A stretch of DNA of 21,826 bases. Origin: Spongospora subterranea f. sp. subterranea (taxonomy: Eukaryota > Endomyxa: Phytomyxea > Phytomyxea > Plasmodiophorida). A program made the position numbers and the translations under genes. The first letter of the stretch is position 1. Each line of letters begins with the position of its first letter. The stretch spans positions 1-21,826 of the forward strand of contig JAUGWO010000286.1 in the NCBI GenBank assembly GCA_049724395.1, given 5' to 3'. The notes under the pieces were generated by a model. The model had not been told where the DNA came from. It saw only the letters and a program-made list of their open reading frames with translations, and did no database searches. Below, piece by piece: positions 1-11,704 of the stretch.

Positions 1-520
1 TGAACATTCGTAGCGAGTCGCTTCTATCTCAGACGTGGTTGCAATGTAACCATCCTTGGGGCCGACTGCTGTATTTCCATTGAAATGTCTGGAATGCACA
101 GTTCGCACATGCTTCAACTGATTACTCGTGCTGGATCCACGTCTTTTAAACTCCTCCTCTGTATATATCCATTGTTTCTTGCAATAGTTACAGGAAAAAC
201 GTATATTACCGTCGCTATCGCAGCGAGATATATGCTGATGAACCGTTCCTTTGTGGTTGTTGAATGTTTATTCTTGGAGCCACTTGGAGGATCAAGGTTA
301 TTTTGGAAGTACCAGATATTGCTGATAAAATCGGATCAGAAATTACATCAACCACGTCTTCGACATAAGACTCCTCTGATTCTGTGCCAGAGCCAGAAGA
401 CGGGCCCGCCGGGTTGCCTCCAGTGGAAGGGCGTGATCGCTGTGGGCGAATGGAACAGATAGTGGTGGAACCCAGCGCGGACGATTGAGAGTTGCGGGCG
501 CCAACAGGATCGCATCCCAT
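1..520 (-). pseudogene. BED-type zinc-finger fragment, probably a hAT-like transposase N-terminus
   Basis: Read on the minus strand, 264 down to 1 encodes a CNYCKKQW motif (Cys codons at 190-192 and 181-183) followed by a basic, Ser-rich stretch and HVRTVH (His codons at 109-111 and 94-96). This C-x2-C ... H-x4-H layout is that of a BED finger, a DNA-binding module best known from hAT transposases and some chromatin proteins. Upstream, 520-265 is open in a different frame and encodes a Ser/Gly/Glu-rich linker (SSGSGTESEES) after a Met at 520. A frame change or an unseen intron near 265 is needed to join the two. The fragment runs off the left edge, so the catalytic part of any transposase is not visible. 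The zinc-finger class is seen in sequence; the hAT assignment is inference. Confidence 0.45.
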
Positions 521-766
521 ATAGAATTATGGACAGATGGAAGTTTTAACAAGGATTAAGGAGGAGGAGCAGCAGCTCTACTAATTGATTATACGAATAG
601 AGACGAGAACGATGAGCCTGGTGAAATGGTAAACTGGTGTTAAACTAGGAATAGAAGTGACATCATCATATGAATGTGAGATAATTGCACTGAATAGTGG
701 ACTGGAAATGTGACTCTCTCCCCTGCGGCATTTTCAAAACGAACCTGGGTTCGAAAATCGATCGGG

Positions 767-3104
767 ATGGATCAATCCCAGGTCGATGTGGGGGATACCG
801 CGGCCTTAGAAAGGCCGCACGACGTCAGGAGACGGCAACTCAAACAATCGCCAACGCGCATGAAGGGTCTAACGCCGGCTGAGGAGGATGCTGTGGCGAG
901 CAAGGTTCAAGACGTCATGTCTCGAATGGACTTGTCGCTGTCGGCAACGAAGGTTGGCCTGATGGGGTCGCGAGTGTTAGCGGCCAATTCCTCCAGGCAA
1001 TACGGATCCGTTTTCCGGGGTTTGATATTGTTCTGAACAGAATTGGTGATTTTGCGTCTCTCGTCGTTTTCAGCGAGAACGCACCCTTGGAATTCTGTCC
1101 GAGCATGAGCGCCGATTCGCTTATGGCCTATATCGACTTTAAGGTATGGCATCTCGCAACTCACTTGCCCATTGCTCACATGGCTTATATTGGTTTCAAG
1201 GTGCTGCCTTCCGGAACTCCCTTGTCGATATTTGCCGATGCCGCATCAGACGCATCTCGTGTTGGCCCGATCCGGGATTACTTTACAGGCACGGCAATCG
1301 TGTCGTCGGGGGCATGGAACGATCCCGGCGCTTGTAATCAGCTCCTGAGTGCTGTCTCGAACCTGCACGTGGCGAAGAATCAGGGAGGGCCGTATCAAGA
1401 GCCATGCCACAACTGTATCACGCTCTATGATTCGGGAGTGTTGAGCGGTTGTCGTTTCCATGCATCACGTCCGCAGCTGTGGCGCTGTGGATCTCCCCGC
1501 GAACTTGCCGCTGTTAAGAACAGGTACCAAACTCCTGCAACGTGTCGATTTACTCCATCCCGGAGCTAAACACTGTCATAACACAGGTACCAATGGCTCA
1601 CTAAATTTGATTTACCGGACTACCAAGCCCAGGGAAACTCAGCGCTTCTTCCACATGAGCTTGTTGACGTTCGCACAGCTCTGTTGAGTCGAAACTCCAT
1701 TTCGGCATTTCAGGAATGGGTGATGGTCCTGTTCCATGTCCAGCTTTTCCTGCGAGCCAAAGAAGGGTGCGAGTTTCAGCTGGCAGATTTTGTGCCAGGG
1801 TTAACCACTATCAACTGGGACAGCGGGGAGGTGTTGGCTCTTGGCATCAAAATTAAAGGGAAATCAGACGAATCCTTCAAGCTGATGATGATTTGGCGGA
1901 ACGACCAGGTTCCGGAGCTTTGTTTGGTCAGACATTTACTGGCGTGGATCCATCTGAGACCCAGCTCAACTGGAGATTATCTGTTCCCTAACCGTAATGG
2001 CGGGATTATGGAATATAACAGGTTCAACCACAGGTACCGTTCTGTTCGGGGGATGTGTTGACTGACCCATGACACTCAACAACTAATATTGATTCATAGC
2101 TTGAAGACTCTGTTCCGAACAGTTATCGGCAGACGAGGGCCTTGGGGGACACACACTTTGAGGAAGACAGGGTACCTCATGGCAATATGGGGTGGTGGCC
2201 AGATCGAACAGATAATGCTATCTGCTAGGCACAAGACCCTGGCCAGCGCCCAGAAATATTTTCAAAACGCTGCTGCTCTTTTGCATCTGGCCAAGATCCA
2301 AAGGTGAAAGTGAGACCGAACTTGATATTTGTTGCTTAGTTACAGTGCAGGGATAACATTTTATTGAAATATGCTTCTGAATGGCATGCAATTCATGTCA
2401 TCAACCCTGGCCAATTTCTGGCGTTAAACAGGAACGTTCAGCAAACCACTTCTCTGGAAGATCATGCTAGCAGCATGATTGCCAGCCTAGTGCAACAGAA
2501 GGCTCTGCCTGTTCATTTTCAAAACGTGCCGCTTCAAATTTCCAAAGCGCTGCTGCTGATGTCCGAAGCCACAGAGGACTTGCAGAGGGAAATGGACGAC
2601 ATCCTTAAGCAATTGAGAAATGCGGGTTTGGAAAGTCTGGGCTCGAGGCTTCTGCAGATAATGCAGAAATTACGTTCCGCCGCAGATGCCACCAACGATC
2701 AGGTCGACAATGATTCCGCAAATAGCATTGTGGCTCCCTCATCTGCAGATCCGGCGGTGCAGCGGCCTGAGAAGCGCGCTCGTCCAAGCGAGCAGCTTTT
2801 TGATGTCGCCGATCGGAAAAACCTGCGCAAGGCAAAGTCCACCGCGGCGAAGCTGGCCATCGTTCGGGCTATCAACGAGGCCTGTACAACAGCTGCAGAA
2901 TCCCGAATGAGATTTTGCCCGGCGCTGAAAACGGTTTTCTATTCAGTGGCCGGCCCGATCATGCGGTGCCTGATCGATCACTGCTCCGGCGACGACGCTG
3001 AATTTTCCCGGAGATGGGGGTCGAACTTCTCGCACAGCGACTGGGGGCGAACGAGGTGCCCCGGACCGGATCCCGACGATCGCTGCGGCTTTCTCCACCA
3101 ATAA
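767..3104 (+). CDS. Crypton-type tyrosine recombinase, multi-exon
   Basis: This encodes a Crypton-like tyrosine recombinase, the enzyme these DNA transposons use for cut-and-insert by site-specific recombination. Likely exons are 767 to about 1009, 1074-1143, 1201-1523, 1587-2033, 2100-2303 and 2351-3104. The introns 1144-1200, 1524-1586, 2034-2099 and 2304-2350 are all GT...AG and in phase; the first donor (before 1074) is unresolved. Catalytic residues visible: Arg in LFLRAKEG (1753-1755), a beta-hairpin Lys in IKIKGK (near 1850), His and Arg in HTLRKTG (2152-2154, 2161-2163), His in SARHKT (2230-2232) and the nucleophile Tyr in AQKYFQ (2257-2259). Before the core are the Crypton-like stretch SADSLMAYIDFK and a Cys/His cluster (PCHNC, GCRFH) with LWRCGSPRE. 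The last exon adds about 250 residues: a predicted helix (EDLQREMDDILKQL), a basic nuclear-localisation-like patch (RPEKRARPSE) and a Cys/Trp-containing end. The start Met at 767 is tentative. No stop lies inside the recombinase core, so it may be functional or recently active. The element's ends were not found, as expected for a family without inverted termini. Confidence 0.8.
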
Positions 3105-4158
3105 ACTGCCGTCGCCTTCTCAGTAAAATTGTGTGAACTTTTATCGGGTGAAAAATTGTGCGTGGCCGGTGTACGGTCAATTCGAACCAATCGAACCCGC
3201 TGATACATGCCTAGTATCCACTTAAGTGTACATATGATTTTCAAATATGATTGAGACTAGGGTTTGAAATTGTCGGTTTAAAATGATCGCCACTGTACCA
3301 TGTTCGCACGCATGAAAACAATATCAGACAAAATCCCTTTTTATTAGACACTCTAAGTACTGTAACCGGTGTAGTTATCTCCCCGATGCCATCAGTTGCA
3401 ACAGCGGCGATGCATTGTCTAATCTCTCCAGGTAAACCATGATTTGGGCGACAGTGGGACGGGTAGGTAGTAAACATGCCAAATCGGCTTTCCAGCCTCG
3501 CCAACGACTCACGACGATCCGAATCAACATCAGCTGATGATCCGACGGTCAATGCCAATTAGCATTGCCATGCATTGGCAAAATTATTAAAGTTTCACAC
3601 CGATCCAATAAATACAAGCTGCCATCTCGTCATGTCACACTCAGAAGGTCCAAACACAGTTGCTTCAACTGTGCCCACGATAATATCCGTCATTCAAAGC
3701 TGCGCGAGCCTGACTCTGTATGCGGAATATCTGACTGTACAGTTGATCGTAGTTTTGAAATATTGCTGATTTTAATGAAAGCGTTGTGTGTATATTTTAT
3801 CGGTTCATTACCGGTAAGGTAGACAATCGTTTTCAAGTTTGAGGCACAGAGGTGTAAGATTGAAACATATATTCTCTAATATTTCGAAAAGTGTATCGAT
3901 TGAGTATAAAATAATCCTAATCACTCAGAGCGCAAGTCATAGAAGGCTCCGCCCTCGACGAGACTGACGAACTGTGTGCTTGCTATACGCACGACAGCAG
4001 GCGAACCCGCCCAAGCGCAGTGTGTCTGTGACCGTTTGAGCCGATCACAGTCCATCACAGCAAAGCAACGAAAACTCAAAATCCAGAACATTAAGCCAGG
4101 ATCAGCTAGTCAAAACCTAATCACCAGGCCTAACGTACCTCAGTAGTGTTTACAGTTA
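3105..4158. other. Intergenic stretch, no gene seen
   Basis: About 1.05 kb between the recombinase stop and the first plausible Met of the cation pump. Only short ORFs without recognisable motifs occur on either strand. One small inverted repeat (TGCCAAT at 3553-3559, ATTGGCA at 3574-3580) is visible. The right part should hold the promoter and 5' leader of the pump gene, but I cannot point to a specific element. Confidence 0.5.
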
Positions 4159-7100
4159 TGGCAGAGACGCTCGAAGATAAGGCCCCTCCTGACATTCACC
4201 AGGCAAGGCTCGTCGAGGGCACTTGGTTCACCAAGGCTCGCTTAAGACATTCTCTCTCCAGCGCCTCGGTTCCTCGCATAAGCGTCTTGGTCGCTCGCCA
4301 CTACAGGTCCGGAACATGATCGCAAGCTCGTGTCAAATTGGCAGATCATCGTAAAAGCGGAACAGGCTGAGCTGACCTCTACAACACGTTGTTAGAAATC
4401 GTTCATGCGTTCCTCAGAGCGATACTCGACCAGGTCAGTGCATGAGTTTTAGGGCTCTGTGTCAGTCAATCCTTCTGAGGCGTCATCTTCATTTCTGGCA
4501 GGGTCTTACCAAGGAAGAATTCGCCATCAGACTTCAGCTACATGGGACTTAATGAGTTGGAAAAGCCACCACCGACGTCGCTATTGAGGATGCTTACTTG
4601 ATCAGCTCAGTGATCTTCTGGTCATTTTGCTTATTGTCTCCTGTTGTGTATCCTTTATTTTTGGAAATTATGTTGCTGGTGCTGCCATTCTTTTTATCAT
4701 TATTCTCAATGCCACAATTGGCGTTGTTCAAGAAAATAAAGCGGGAAAAGCATTAGAGGCTTTGGAATCAATGTCTTCAGACAAAGCTGAAGTTGTTCGT
4801 AATGGTGTACCTAACTGTAAGCTATCATTTTGTCATGCAATACGCTTCTCAACTGTTAACGCCCACCTATAGGTTGTGGACAGCAAATTCTTAGTCCCTG
4901 GTGATATTGTCAATCTAACCACAGGGCAGAAGATTCCTGCGGATATACGATTAATTAGCGCTCATGGATTGGTGTCTGCCGAGATGGCGCTCACCGGTGA
5001 ATCTGAAGGAGTACTTAAAGATGCCGATTACGTTTTCTCACCTGAGGCCAAACACTCAGGGGAGGCCGCCCAGGAATCTCATTTAACATCTGAAAATATG
5101 GTCTACATGGGCTGTGTTATTCTTGATGGTCGCGGTAAAGGTCTGGTTGTACGTACCGGAATGTCAACTCGAATGGGTAAAATTGCTAAGCTGCTCAATG
5201 AGGTGAGGTATTCACCATTCTCCAGCTGTTATTATATTAATGAAAACCGCAATTGTAGGCGGAGGCTGGTTTATCTCCTTTGCAGGAGAAGTTGGAAAAA
5301 CTCGGCAAGATTCTGGGCATATTGTCTATCATGATCTCTGTCTGCATTTTGGTCATCGGAATTTTAACTGAACGCACACCAGACCCTGGTTCAGAACAGC
5401 CGTATTATCTGCAGATGATAATTGTGGCGGTTTCTCTTGTTGTAGCAGCTGTCCCTGAAGGGCTTCCTGCTGCGGTCACTATTACTTTAGCCATGGGTAT
5501 GCAAAGAATGGCCAACAAAAACGCCATTATCAGACGACTGCACTCGGTTGAGACTTTAGGTAGCGCGACAGTAATATGCTCCGATAAAACAGGGACATTG
5601 ACTGCTGGAGTAATGACAACTGTCAAATTGTTCTTCTCTGGATCTACCTATTCTGTTAGTGGAGAAGGGTATACTCCGAATGGGGTCTTCACTTTGGAAT
5701 CGGATGACAAGTCAGGTGGTGCTTCAATGAAAACTTGCATCTTCAATCATGCTTAACTGCTCATTGTTTTGTTCTTGCAGGATCAAGCCGAATATTGATT
5801 CGGGAGTCGGGCTTCTTTTGTTAAGTGGGGCGTTATGTAGCTGCAATGCGACGTCTGCAAATGCGGACTCTGATGGAAAGTACGAGTGTCTGGGCAATAC
5901 ATCTGATAGAGTCGTATAATTGTGGCTGCGGCTAAAGCTTCCATCTTGGCGCCAGACGTTAATAAGGTAGTCTTGCCGATATTTTTGTATCTGGTCAGTT
6001 ACGTTTACTGCGTTTTTTTAGGAATATACCACGAACCAAGGAAAATACATTCTCCTCAGATCCGAAAAATGATGTCCGTTGTTTTTGAGAACTCCAAAAC
6101 CCACCCGACAAAGATTTCCTGGTACCAATGAGAGTGTTGCTTCTCATGTAGTTGATTGTCAAAGGTTTGTTAAGTATGCTTGTCTCGTCATTTCAATGTC
6201 TAAACATTTTTGATGTTTTCTAGGTGCCCCAAATGTAGTTTTAGCACAGGTGTAAGTCACAAATAGTGAATAACGCCTCCGGTGATCCAGTTATTCAATA
6301 CTTGCACTCGTCTCAAAGAGAAGCCATTACAAATGTCGTTCTTCTTTGAACTTGTTAGTCATAGTCTGATATTGAGTGTTCCTTGTTGGTTCAGGTTATT
6401 GATGGTTACTCTTCCGCTGCTTTACGCGTTCTAGCTGTGGCTTTCAGGACATATTCTTCAGCACCGAATGACGATTCCGCGGAAGGTGGTCGAAACCGAT
6501 TTGATTTTTGTCGGACTTTTTGCGTCAACTGATCCAGAAAGGAAAGAGGTAACGCGTTTTTCACTCTCATGTGAGATACAAATCGTATCAAGTGTTTTTT
6601 AGGTAATTCCAGCCATTGCGGCAGCACATAATGCATCTGTTCGTGTCTGCATGATTACTGGCGATTATGTCAAAACCGCAAAGGCGATTGCGGAGAATAT
6701 AGGTCTTATACCAAAAGGATCCCCTGCCACAGCTGCATTAGATTGTGAAGAGATTCGTGAGATTGGTAACAGAATTGATGCTCTTGAACAGCAATTAAAA
6801 TCGAAGGACACGATGAAGTCAGACCATACTGGTATTCATGAAGGTTGGGATATTGTTGGTGTCTTGATCTTGTTCATTCTCATATATTTTTAATTCTAAC
6901 AGCATTAGCAACAGAGTTCAGCCGCCTTGACGCTATCACTGCAGTAGCTGATGTTTACGCTCGTGCAAAACCTGAAGACAAGATAACTATTGTGAAATCC
7001 TTACAGCGCCAAGGTCATTGCTGCGCAATGACCGGGGATGGTGTCAATGACGCTCCAGCTTTAAAGCAGGTCAATACCTTACGGTTTCCCAGTATTTGTA

Positions 7101-8196
7101 GCTGTTTATGTTTTGAGCAGGCAAATATTGGTATTGCTATGGGAATTACTGGAACGGATGTGGCCAAAGCCGCGTCTGCTATGATCCTTACTACCGATAA
7201 TTTTGCATCAATTGTGATGGCCATTGAAGAGGGTCGTACAATTTATTCTAACATAAGCAAGTTTATTTTTTATCTGCTCTCAACTAATATAGCAGAAGTG
7301 ATGCTTATATTTGTGACGACGTGCGTTGGAATGCCTGTTCCTCTCAATGCGGTCCAGATTTTATGGCTGAACCTTACAACGGATGGTGCTCCAGCAATTT
7401 CCCTTGCTATTGAAAAGGTGGGAGTAATAGAGAGTGGCCAGTACGGATGTGTGTAACCATTTGTAGACGGATCCAGGAACAATGTTTAGACCACCACGCA
7501 GGCGGAACGAGCCGCTCATCGACAGGTTCATGTGGGTGGGGATTTCTGTGCAGGTAGGAATCTCATCTTCCTTTTTTGACGCGAAATTTAATTCTTTTGC
7601 TGTAGACAATTGTACTGACAACAATGTGTGTTATTGTGTATGGCACCGGTTTACAATGGTTTGCTGGTAGGGCAACTCAACATACTCTGTTTATATTCTC
7701 TGATTTTATCGAACTAGGAGGTGATTTTTGGGGTAAAGGGATCGACTCCGAGTCTCATAATACCAATTTGTCCAAGTTGAATGGATATAAAGAGGCCCAG
7801 ACAATGACAATCCTGTACATTTGCACTTCTGAGCTGCTTCGAGCTTACACCTGTCGTTCTCAACGTGTATCGCTCTATGAGATGGGTTTTTTTTCTAACA
7901 AGTACATGCATCTATCTGTCCTAGTATCGTTATCATTAACGTGGTTTGTGGCATTGGTGCCTCCGTTTCAAGACATATTTGGCATGAGGTATATTAGCGA
8001 GGTCAAAGGTTACGCTCTTGTTGTTGGTCTCGCATTTGTTCCTGCTGTCATCGACGAACTCACCAAAATTGTCCTGCGGGTTGTCCGTTTCGGTGAAACT
8101 CCCTCGTTGAGGCGAAGCCACATTGTTGCTGTACCCTCGTCGGTTGCAATCAATGTTGCACCAACCACAAAACGCAATGTTATATCGCAGCAATAA
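4159..8196 (+). CDS. P2-type cation-transporting ATPase (Ca2+-ATPase-like), first half frame-broken
   Basis: A membrane pump of the P2 class, which drives cations across a membrane via an aspartyl-phosphate. Motifs in order: LTGES in the actuator domain (TGES at 4993-5004), PEGLPA in M4 (5453-5470), DKTGT with the phosphorylated Asp at 5583-5585, KGAP of the nucleotide domain (across 6164/6224), MITGD (near 6650), TGDGVND (7031-7051), STNIAEV in M5 and LWLNLTTDG in M6. The M4-M6 acidic, Asn and Thr residues match Ca2+-ATPases rather than ENA-type Na+ pumps, but substrate is inference. Introns: 4434-4501, about 4817-4872, 5203-5258, 5711-5780, 5967-6021, 6165-6223, about 6337-6394, 6549-6602, 6844-6902, 7070-7120, 7418-7466, 7554-7605. 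Exons from 6603 to the TAA at 8194-8196 read cleanly and end with the usual C-terminal membrane segments ([25 protein letters not shown]). The first half has frame changes near 4545, 4600, 4816, 5915, 6050 and 6470 and an in-frame TAG near 6151. The start ATG at 4159 ([12 protein letters not shown]) is tentative; the clear homology begins about 4395 ([13 protein letters not shown], then GLTKEEF). Either a decaying pseudogene or a draft with indel errors. Confidence 0.85.
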
Positions 8197-8389
8197 ATGT
8201 TACGTTAATGCATCTTCGCACCAGTAGTCTCTATTCCCTTTTTTATCCTTAAGCACAGCCGTCATTTTCCTCAACAAGAATGTGCATGAGGCTGCAATGG
8301 GTGCCGATGCTTATCCAAGGCCTCCTCCAGTTGTTAGTACGTACCTTGCAGACTGGTGAGTCGCGACCCTTGTGAGAGGCTGATAAAAG

Positions 8390-9213
8390 GGAAACGCATC
8401 TCCATACGAAATACTTCACAGACGGAAAACCGGTCCTGAAGAAGCTACCGCTTTTCGGCGCGAAGCTAGGGGTCCATGTCCCTGATGCCGCTCCATGTAA
8501 ACTAAGTCGCGTACCTGCATCTTCCTCGGAATCCCAGACGGAATGAAGGCTGAGGTATTCGAGGACATCCTGACCGGCCTTGGGTTCGTGTCTTGAAATT
8601 GAAAGAATGAAGGCGACACGACTGAAAAACAGTTCCAGTGGATACCACAGATCAAGACAAGACTGTTGAATGGGAACCTCACGCCGCATCACCGATCGAG
8701 AAGCCACAAACAGAGAGCATCGAAACCACGGTACCGCGCGGTTGATGCACACTCTACCGAAACGACGCCTCGAACTATGAGTCAAACGTGGAAGAAGCCG
8801 ACAACGAATGACTGGACTGTCAGTGAAGATCCATCGGAGCCAAGAACGGCGGAAAAGGCGCTTCAATCAGTGGCGGGCGGCAATGAACGAAGAGTATGGT
8901 GCGCTCGTGCGCTGATGGAGCGCAAGACGGGGAGCTACTCGAACTACCTGATCGACGAAACGACGCCGGACTCAATCTAAGACAATTGTCTTGTAAGGAG
9001 ATCTGGAGGAGCTGTATCTACAACAACCCGCGGATTCGAAGAATCTGGTGCGAATGGAAGGAGACTGGTCTGCCAGCTCAAACAAGGCGATACATGGCTT
9101 TAAACAGGCCGGGAGAACGTGTTGTCGTCAAATCGAAACGTTTTCTGAGGGACAGCGGGTTCCGGAATGTTGCGAGTGTTCCAACGCCCCGATCAAATGA
9201 TCTGATTGTTTAG
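8390..9213 (+). mobile_element. Fossil Ty1/copia retrotransposon pol fragment
   Basis: Short stretches on the plus strand match the part of copia polyproteins that runs from the end of integrase to the start of reverse transcriptase. Seen are a GKPVLKKL-type motif before FGAKL and VHVPDAAPCKL near 8420-8510, then WRAAMNEEYGALV and ELLELPDRRN near 8870-8970. The copy is broken, with several breaks, and has no visible LTRs, gag or RT core. It is an old remnant just downstream of the cation pump. The long minus-strand ORF over the same bases has no recognisable motif. Confidence 0.6.
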
Positions 9214-9273
9214 AACAGGACAGTGAGAAACTGCACATAACAGATTGACCCAGAACGTCTATCAGAGTGTTGA

Positions 9274-9696
9274 TCATATCAACCATGCTCTAACAAACGA
9301 TATTATGGGTACCGTCATTGATGACCAAGTGGAACCATTGAAGGCTACATAATAATACCGATCAGTACTATGTAGAAAGATACAAACACACAAACTCACT
9401 TTCGCTATGACAGCATCTGTAAGCCGCAAATCGGTATTAAACTTGACTTCAAAAACGCCGCCTTGGAATTTGTATGCTGATCCCAGCTCCATGAACCTGG
9501 ACATGGCGTCTTTGCCCATGCCAAAAGACTCTTCAAAACCATTTTTTAAAAGACGACATAATAACGGAATATCGATTTCACGTCCGACGAACTGGGAGTT
9601 AAAGATGCTCCTCGCCTTCGTAGCGCCTAACCGATGCTGGCCAAGACTTAGTCCAAATTCTAACTCCTTGGCGGTCAGAAGTGACTGTTGATCCAA
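9274..9696 (-). pseudogene. MULE (Mutator-like) transposase, N-terminal half, fragment
   Basis: The minus-strand frame encodes ATKARSIFNSQF, then AMSRFMELGSAYKFQGGVF, and, after a possible 32-bp GT...AG intron or a frame change, NDGTHNIV with the likely first catalytic Asp of the DDE site at 9302-9316. The same succession (CMTRFMEAG..., VDGTHN) occurs in the fragment at 12650-13547, so the two are diverged relatives. In MULE/FAR1-type transposases this Asp motif opens the catalytic core. The homology stops just beyond it here, so the rest of the core is missing. It lies head-to-head with the C-terminal half that starts at 10059 on the other strand. Confidence 0.6.
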
Positions 9697-10058
9697 GAGA
9701 GTTCGAGAAGATGACCCAAGTTGCTGATGCTACTACTGTAATGTGATTTGTTTGAAGCAAGAAAGCAGTAATCCACTGTCACTTTTTGATCGATATCAAA
9801 ACGCTTCGTGATGCGTTGAAAGATAATTGCACCCGGAACCTTTCATCAGTACTCTTTTATAAGTTCAAGCAATTGACGTGGATACGTAAAAGATCACCTT
9901 AAAGCAAGACTTGCGGCAATTGCCGCAATAAAGGCAATTTCTTCTGATGAGTTTGGCGTCGGCACCATGCAGGTTCAGAAACTGAGCAAAAGTGTGGTTC
10001 CGGGTGTCTTGGCACAGCGGGAACACAACGGATAGTGTTCCACAATGGCTGATAACTC
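9697..10058. other. Spacer between oppositely oriented MULE halves
   Basis: About 360 bp with no readable gene on either strand. It links the minus-strand N-terminal half to the plus-strand C-terminal half. It probably contains an inversion breakpoint or degraded transposase sequence, but I see no motif that shows which. Confidence 0.4.
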
Positions 10059-11541
10059 TTGGAACGACTCAACCGATTCTTTGAAAAACAGCATCCTGTA
10101 CCAATAACAAACAAAGTTTTATATTTACAGGATTTGGGTCTGATGAAATTGCGTGTGGGAAATGCAATTTCTCCAGGGAGTGTCTGCTGCGATTTTGAGG
10201 CGGCTTTGATTGGCGCAGTTAAAGGTTTGAACAAGTTGAATGGTTCTTCATTTCTATGATTGATTGTGTTTACAGAAACATTCCCGGTATTGCCATCAAT
10301 TACAGGCTATCTCTTCCATTGGAAACAGGCGAACCGCCGCAGGCTTATACAACTCCGGATGCATATTTCTCTGAACAACGTGTTAATGATCCCGGGAAAC
10401 CTGGACGAGTTGACGCTAATTCCTCACTGTGAAATCATGGAGCAGGGGTTTGGCTATATTTCCTCTCTCCTCGAACCGATTCCTGCATTCAGAGATGATT
10501 CCATTGAAGGGCAGAAGCTCGATCAGTTCATTACCTATTTCAGATTGATGTGGATTGAAACAATTCATCCAAAACACTGGAACTTCAGTCGGCAGATTGC
10601 TTCAGGAGTGTATCGCTAATAGGACAAATAACCCGATTGAGTCTTACAACAACCGCTTAACAGTTTGTTCCCTTCGGCTCATCCCAGTCTCACAGTTTTG
10701 ATTGACGTTCTTCGTGGAGACGCTGAGTCGTTTGTCCGTTTGATACACGAAATCGATCAGGGGATCAGTGTTGCACCGTCTCATGCCCCTTCTTTTGTGC
10801 CAACACAAGCGCTTATTCCTCCTGGCTATATTGAATTTATCCGACGATTCGAATCAGAAACAACGCAAACGGTGGAAAGGTTTGTGTTCTGATTTGTCTC
10901 AGATGCCATTTTTTAAGTTTATGATTCACGCAGACCCAACTATGTTCCTGTAATGGCCCACGTTAATCCGTAATCAATGCAGAGTTGTCTACACCTGTTG
11001 TGGCAACTGTTGCGTCCCGGTCTCATCTCCTCCATCATGCTGACGACGCGATAAATGCAGAGATACCATCTCATCTCGTTGGGCTTGATGACGCGGCAGA
11101 ATCAGATAGTTGCAACACCTCTGGCGCATATTCTGTTCCCGGTACTGATAATTCGCATACAGCGCAGACCATTTCAAGTATTGCAGTTAGAAAAATGATC
11201 AACTCGTTTGAGTCTTTTATAGAACAAGCACTATCTTGCAATGGTAGTGAGCAGGAACTCGCAGCCCTCAGGGACATCCTGGATTCTCCAAGACATGAGG
11301 CAGAACTTGCTGGAGAACCGGAGGACGTCGCATCAGAAGCACAGCTGACATCGATGCAAACTTCAGACACAGTATGCGCTCCTGTGAATCCTGAATGGTT
11401 GCAACACTTTCGTTGTTATGGCTGCTTGTTTTACTGATTTTCTTGCAGTGACCGCATTAAGCTTGGACCTGGGGCTAAGATAGTTTTTGGTACCCTGGCA
11501 GGGTGCCAGGTCCAGGAAACGGCGTTTATGCGACAGTTTTA
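10059..11541 (+). pseudogene. MULE transposase, C-terminal half, decayed
   Basis: Plus-strand exons encode RFFEKQHPV, then CCDFEAALIGAV (the DFE motif carrying the second catalytic Asp of MULE transposases), then, after a clean intron at 10225-10275, GYLFHWKQANRRR. The usual C in GC-x-FHW is Tyr here. Further on come ITYFRLMWIETIHPKHWNFS and NRTNNPIESYNNR (10619-10657), typical of the C-terminal part of the core. A frame change lies near 10600, before NRTNNP, and another near 10660, before FPSAHPSLTVL. A hydrophilic tail follows (10985-11437), then after an in-frame TGA a last stretch to the TAA at 11539-11541. The first catalytic Asp is absent. This is a DNA-transposon remnant, not expected to be active. 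Confidence 0.65.
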
Positions 11542-11704
11542 ACAGTAATGTCATGTAGTTTTGATCTGTACTAGTTGTAACATATGAGCAGGTGTTTCCC
11601 AAAGAGCGTTACCTGGAGACAGTAGTTTGCTTCCATAGTTTATCTATTGACACCTGTGTATGAACAAATCTATTTCCAATGTCCAAAGCTGATTACTTTC
11701 CCAG

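Noticed and set aside
1087-1569. Single 160-codon ORF as a separate gene
   Set aside because: Its middle contains a 57-bp GT...AG intron and its end runs into another intron. It is better read as exons of the Crypton recombinase.
4159-8196. ENA-type sodium pump
   Set aside because: The M4 motif is PEGLPA, and the M5/M6 residues match Ca2+-ATPases; ENA pumps usually carry PESL in M4.
8249-8866. 205-codon ORF on the minus strand
   Set aside because: It overlaps the copia pol fragment read on the plus strand, has no recognisable motif and looks like a shadow frame.
9899-10234. 111-codon minus-strand ORF
   Set aside because: It lies opposite the MULE C-terminal exon that carries CCDFEAAL, and its own translation shows no motif.
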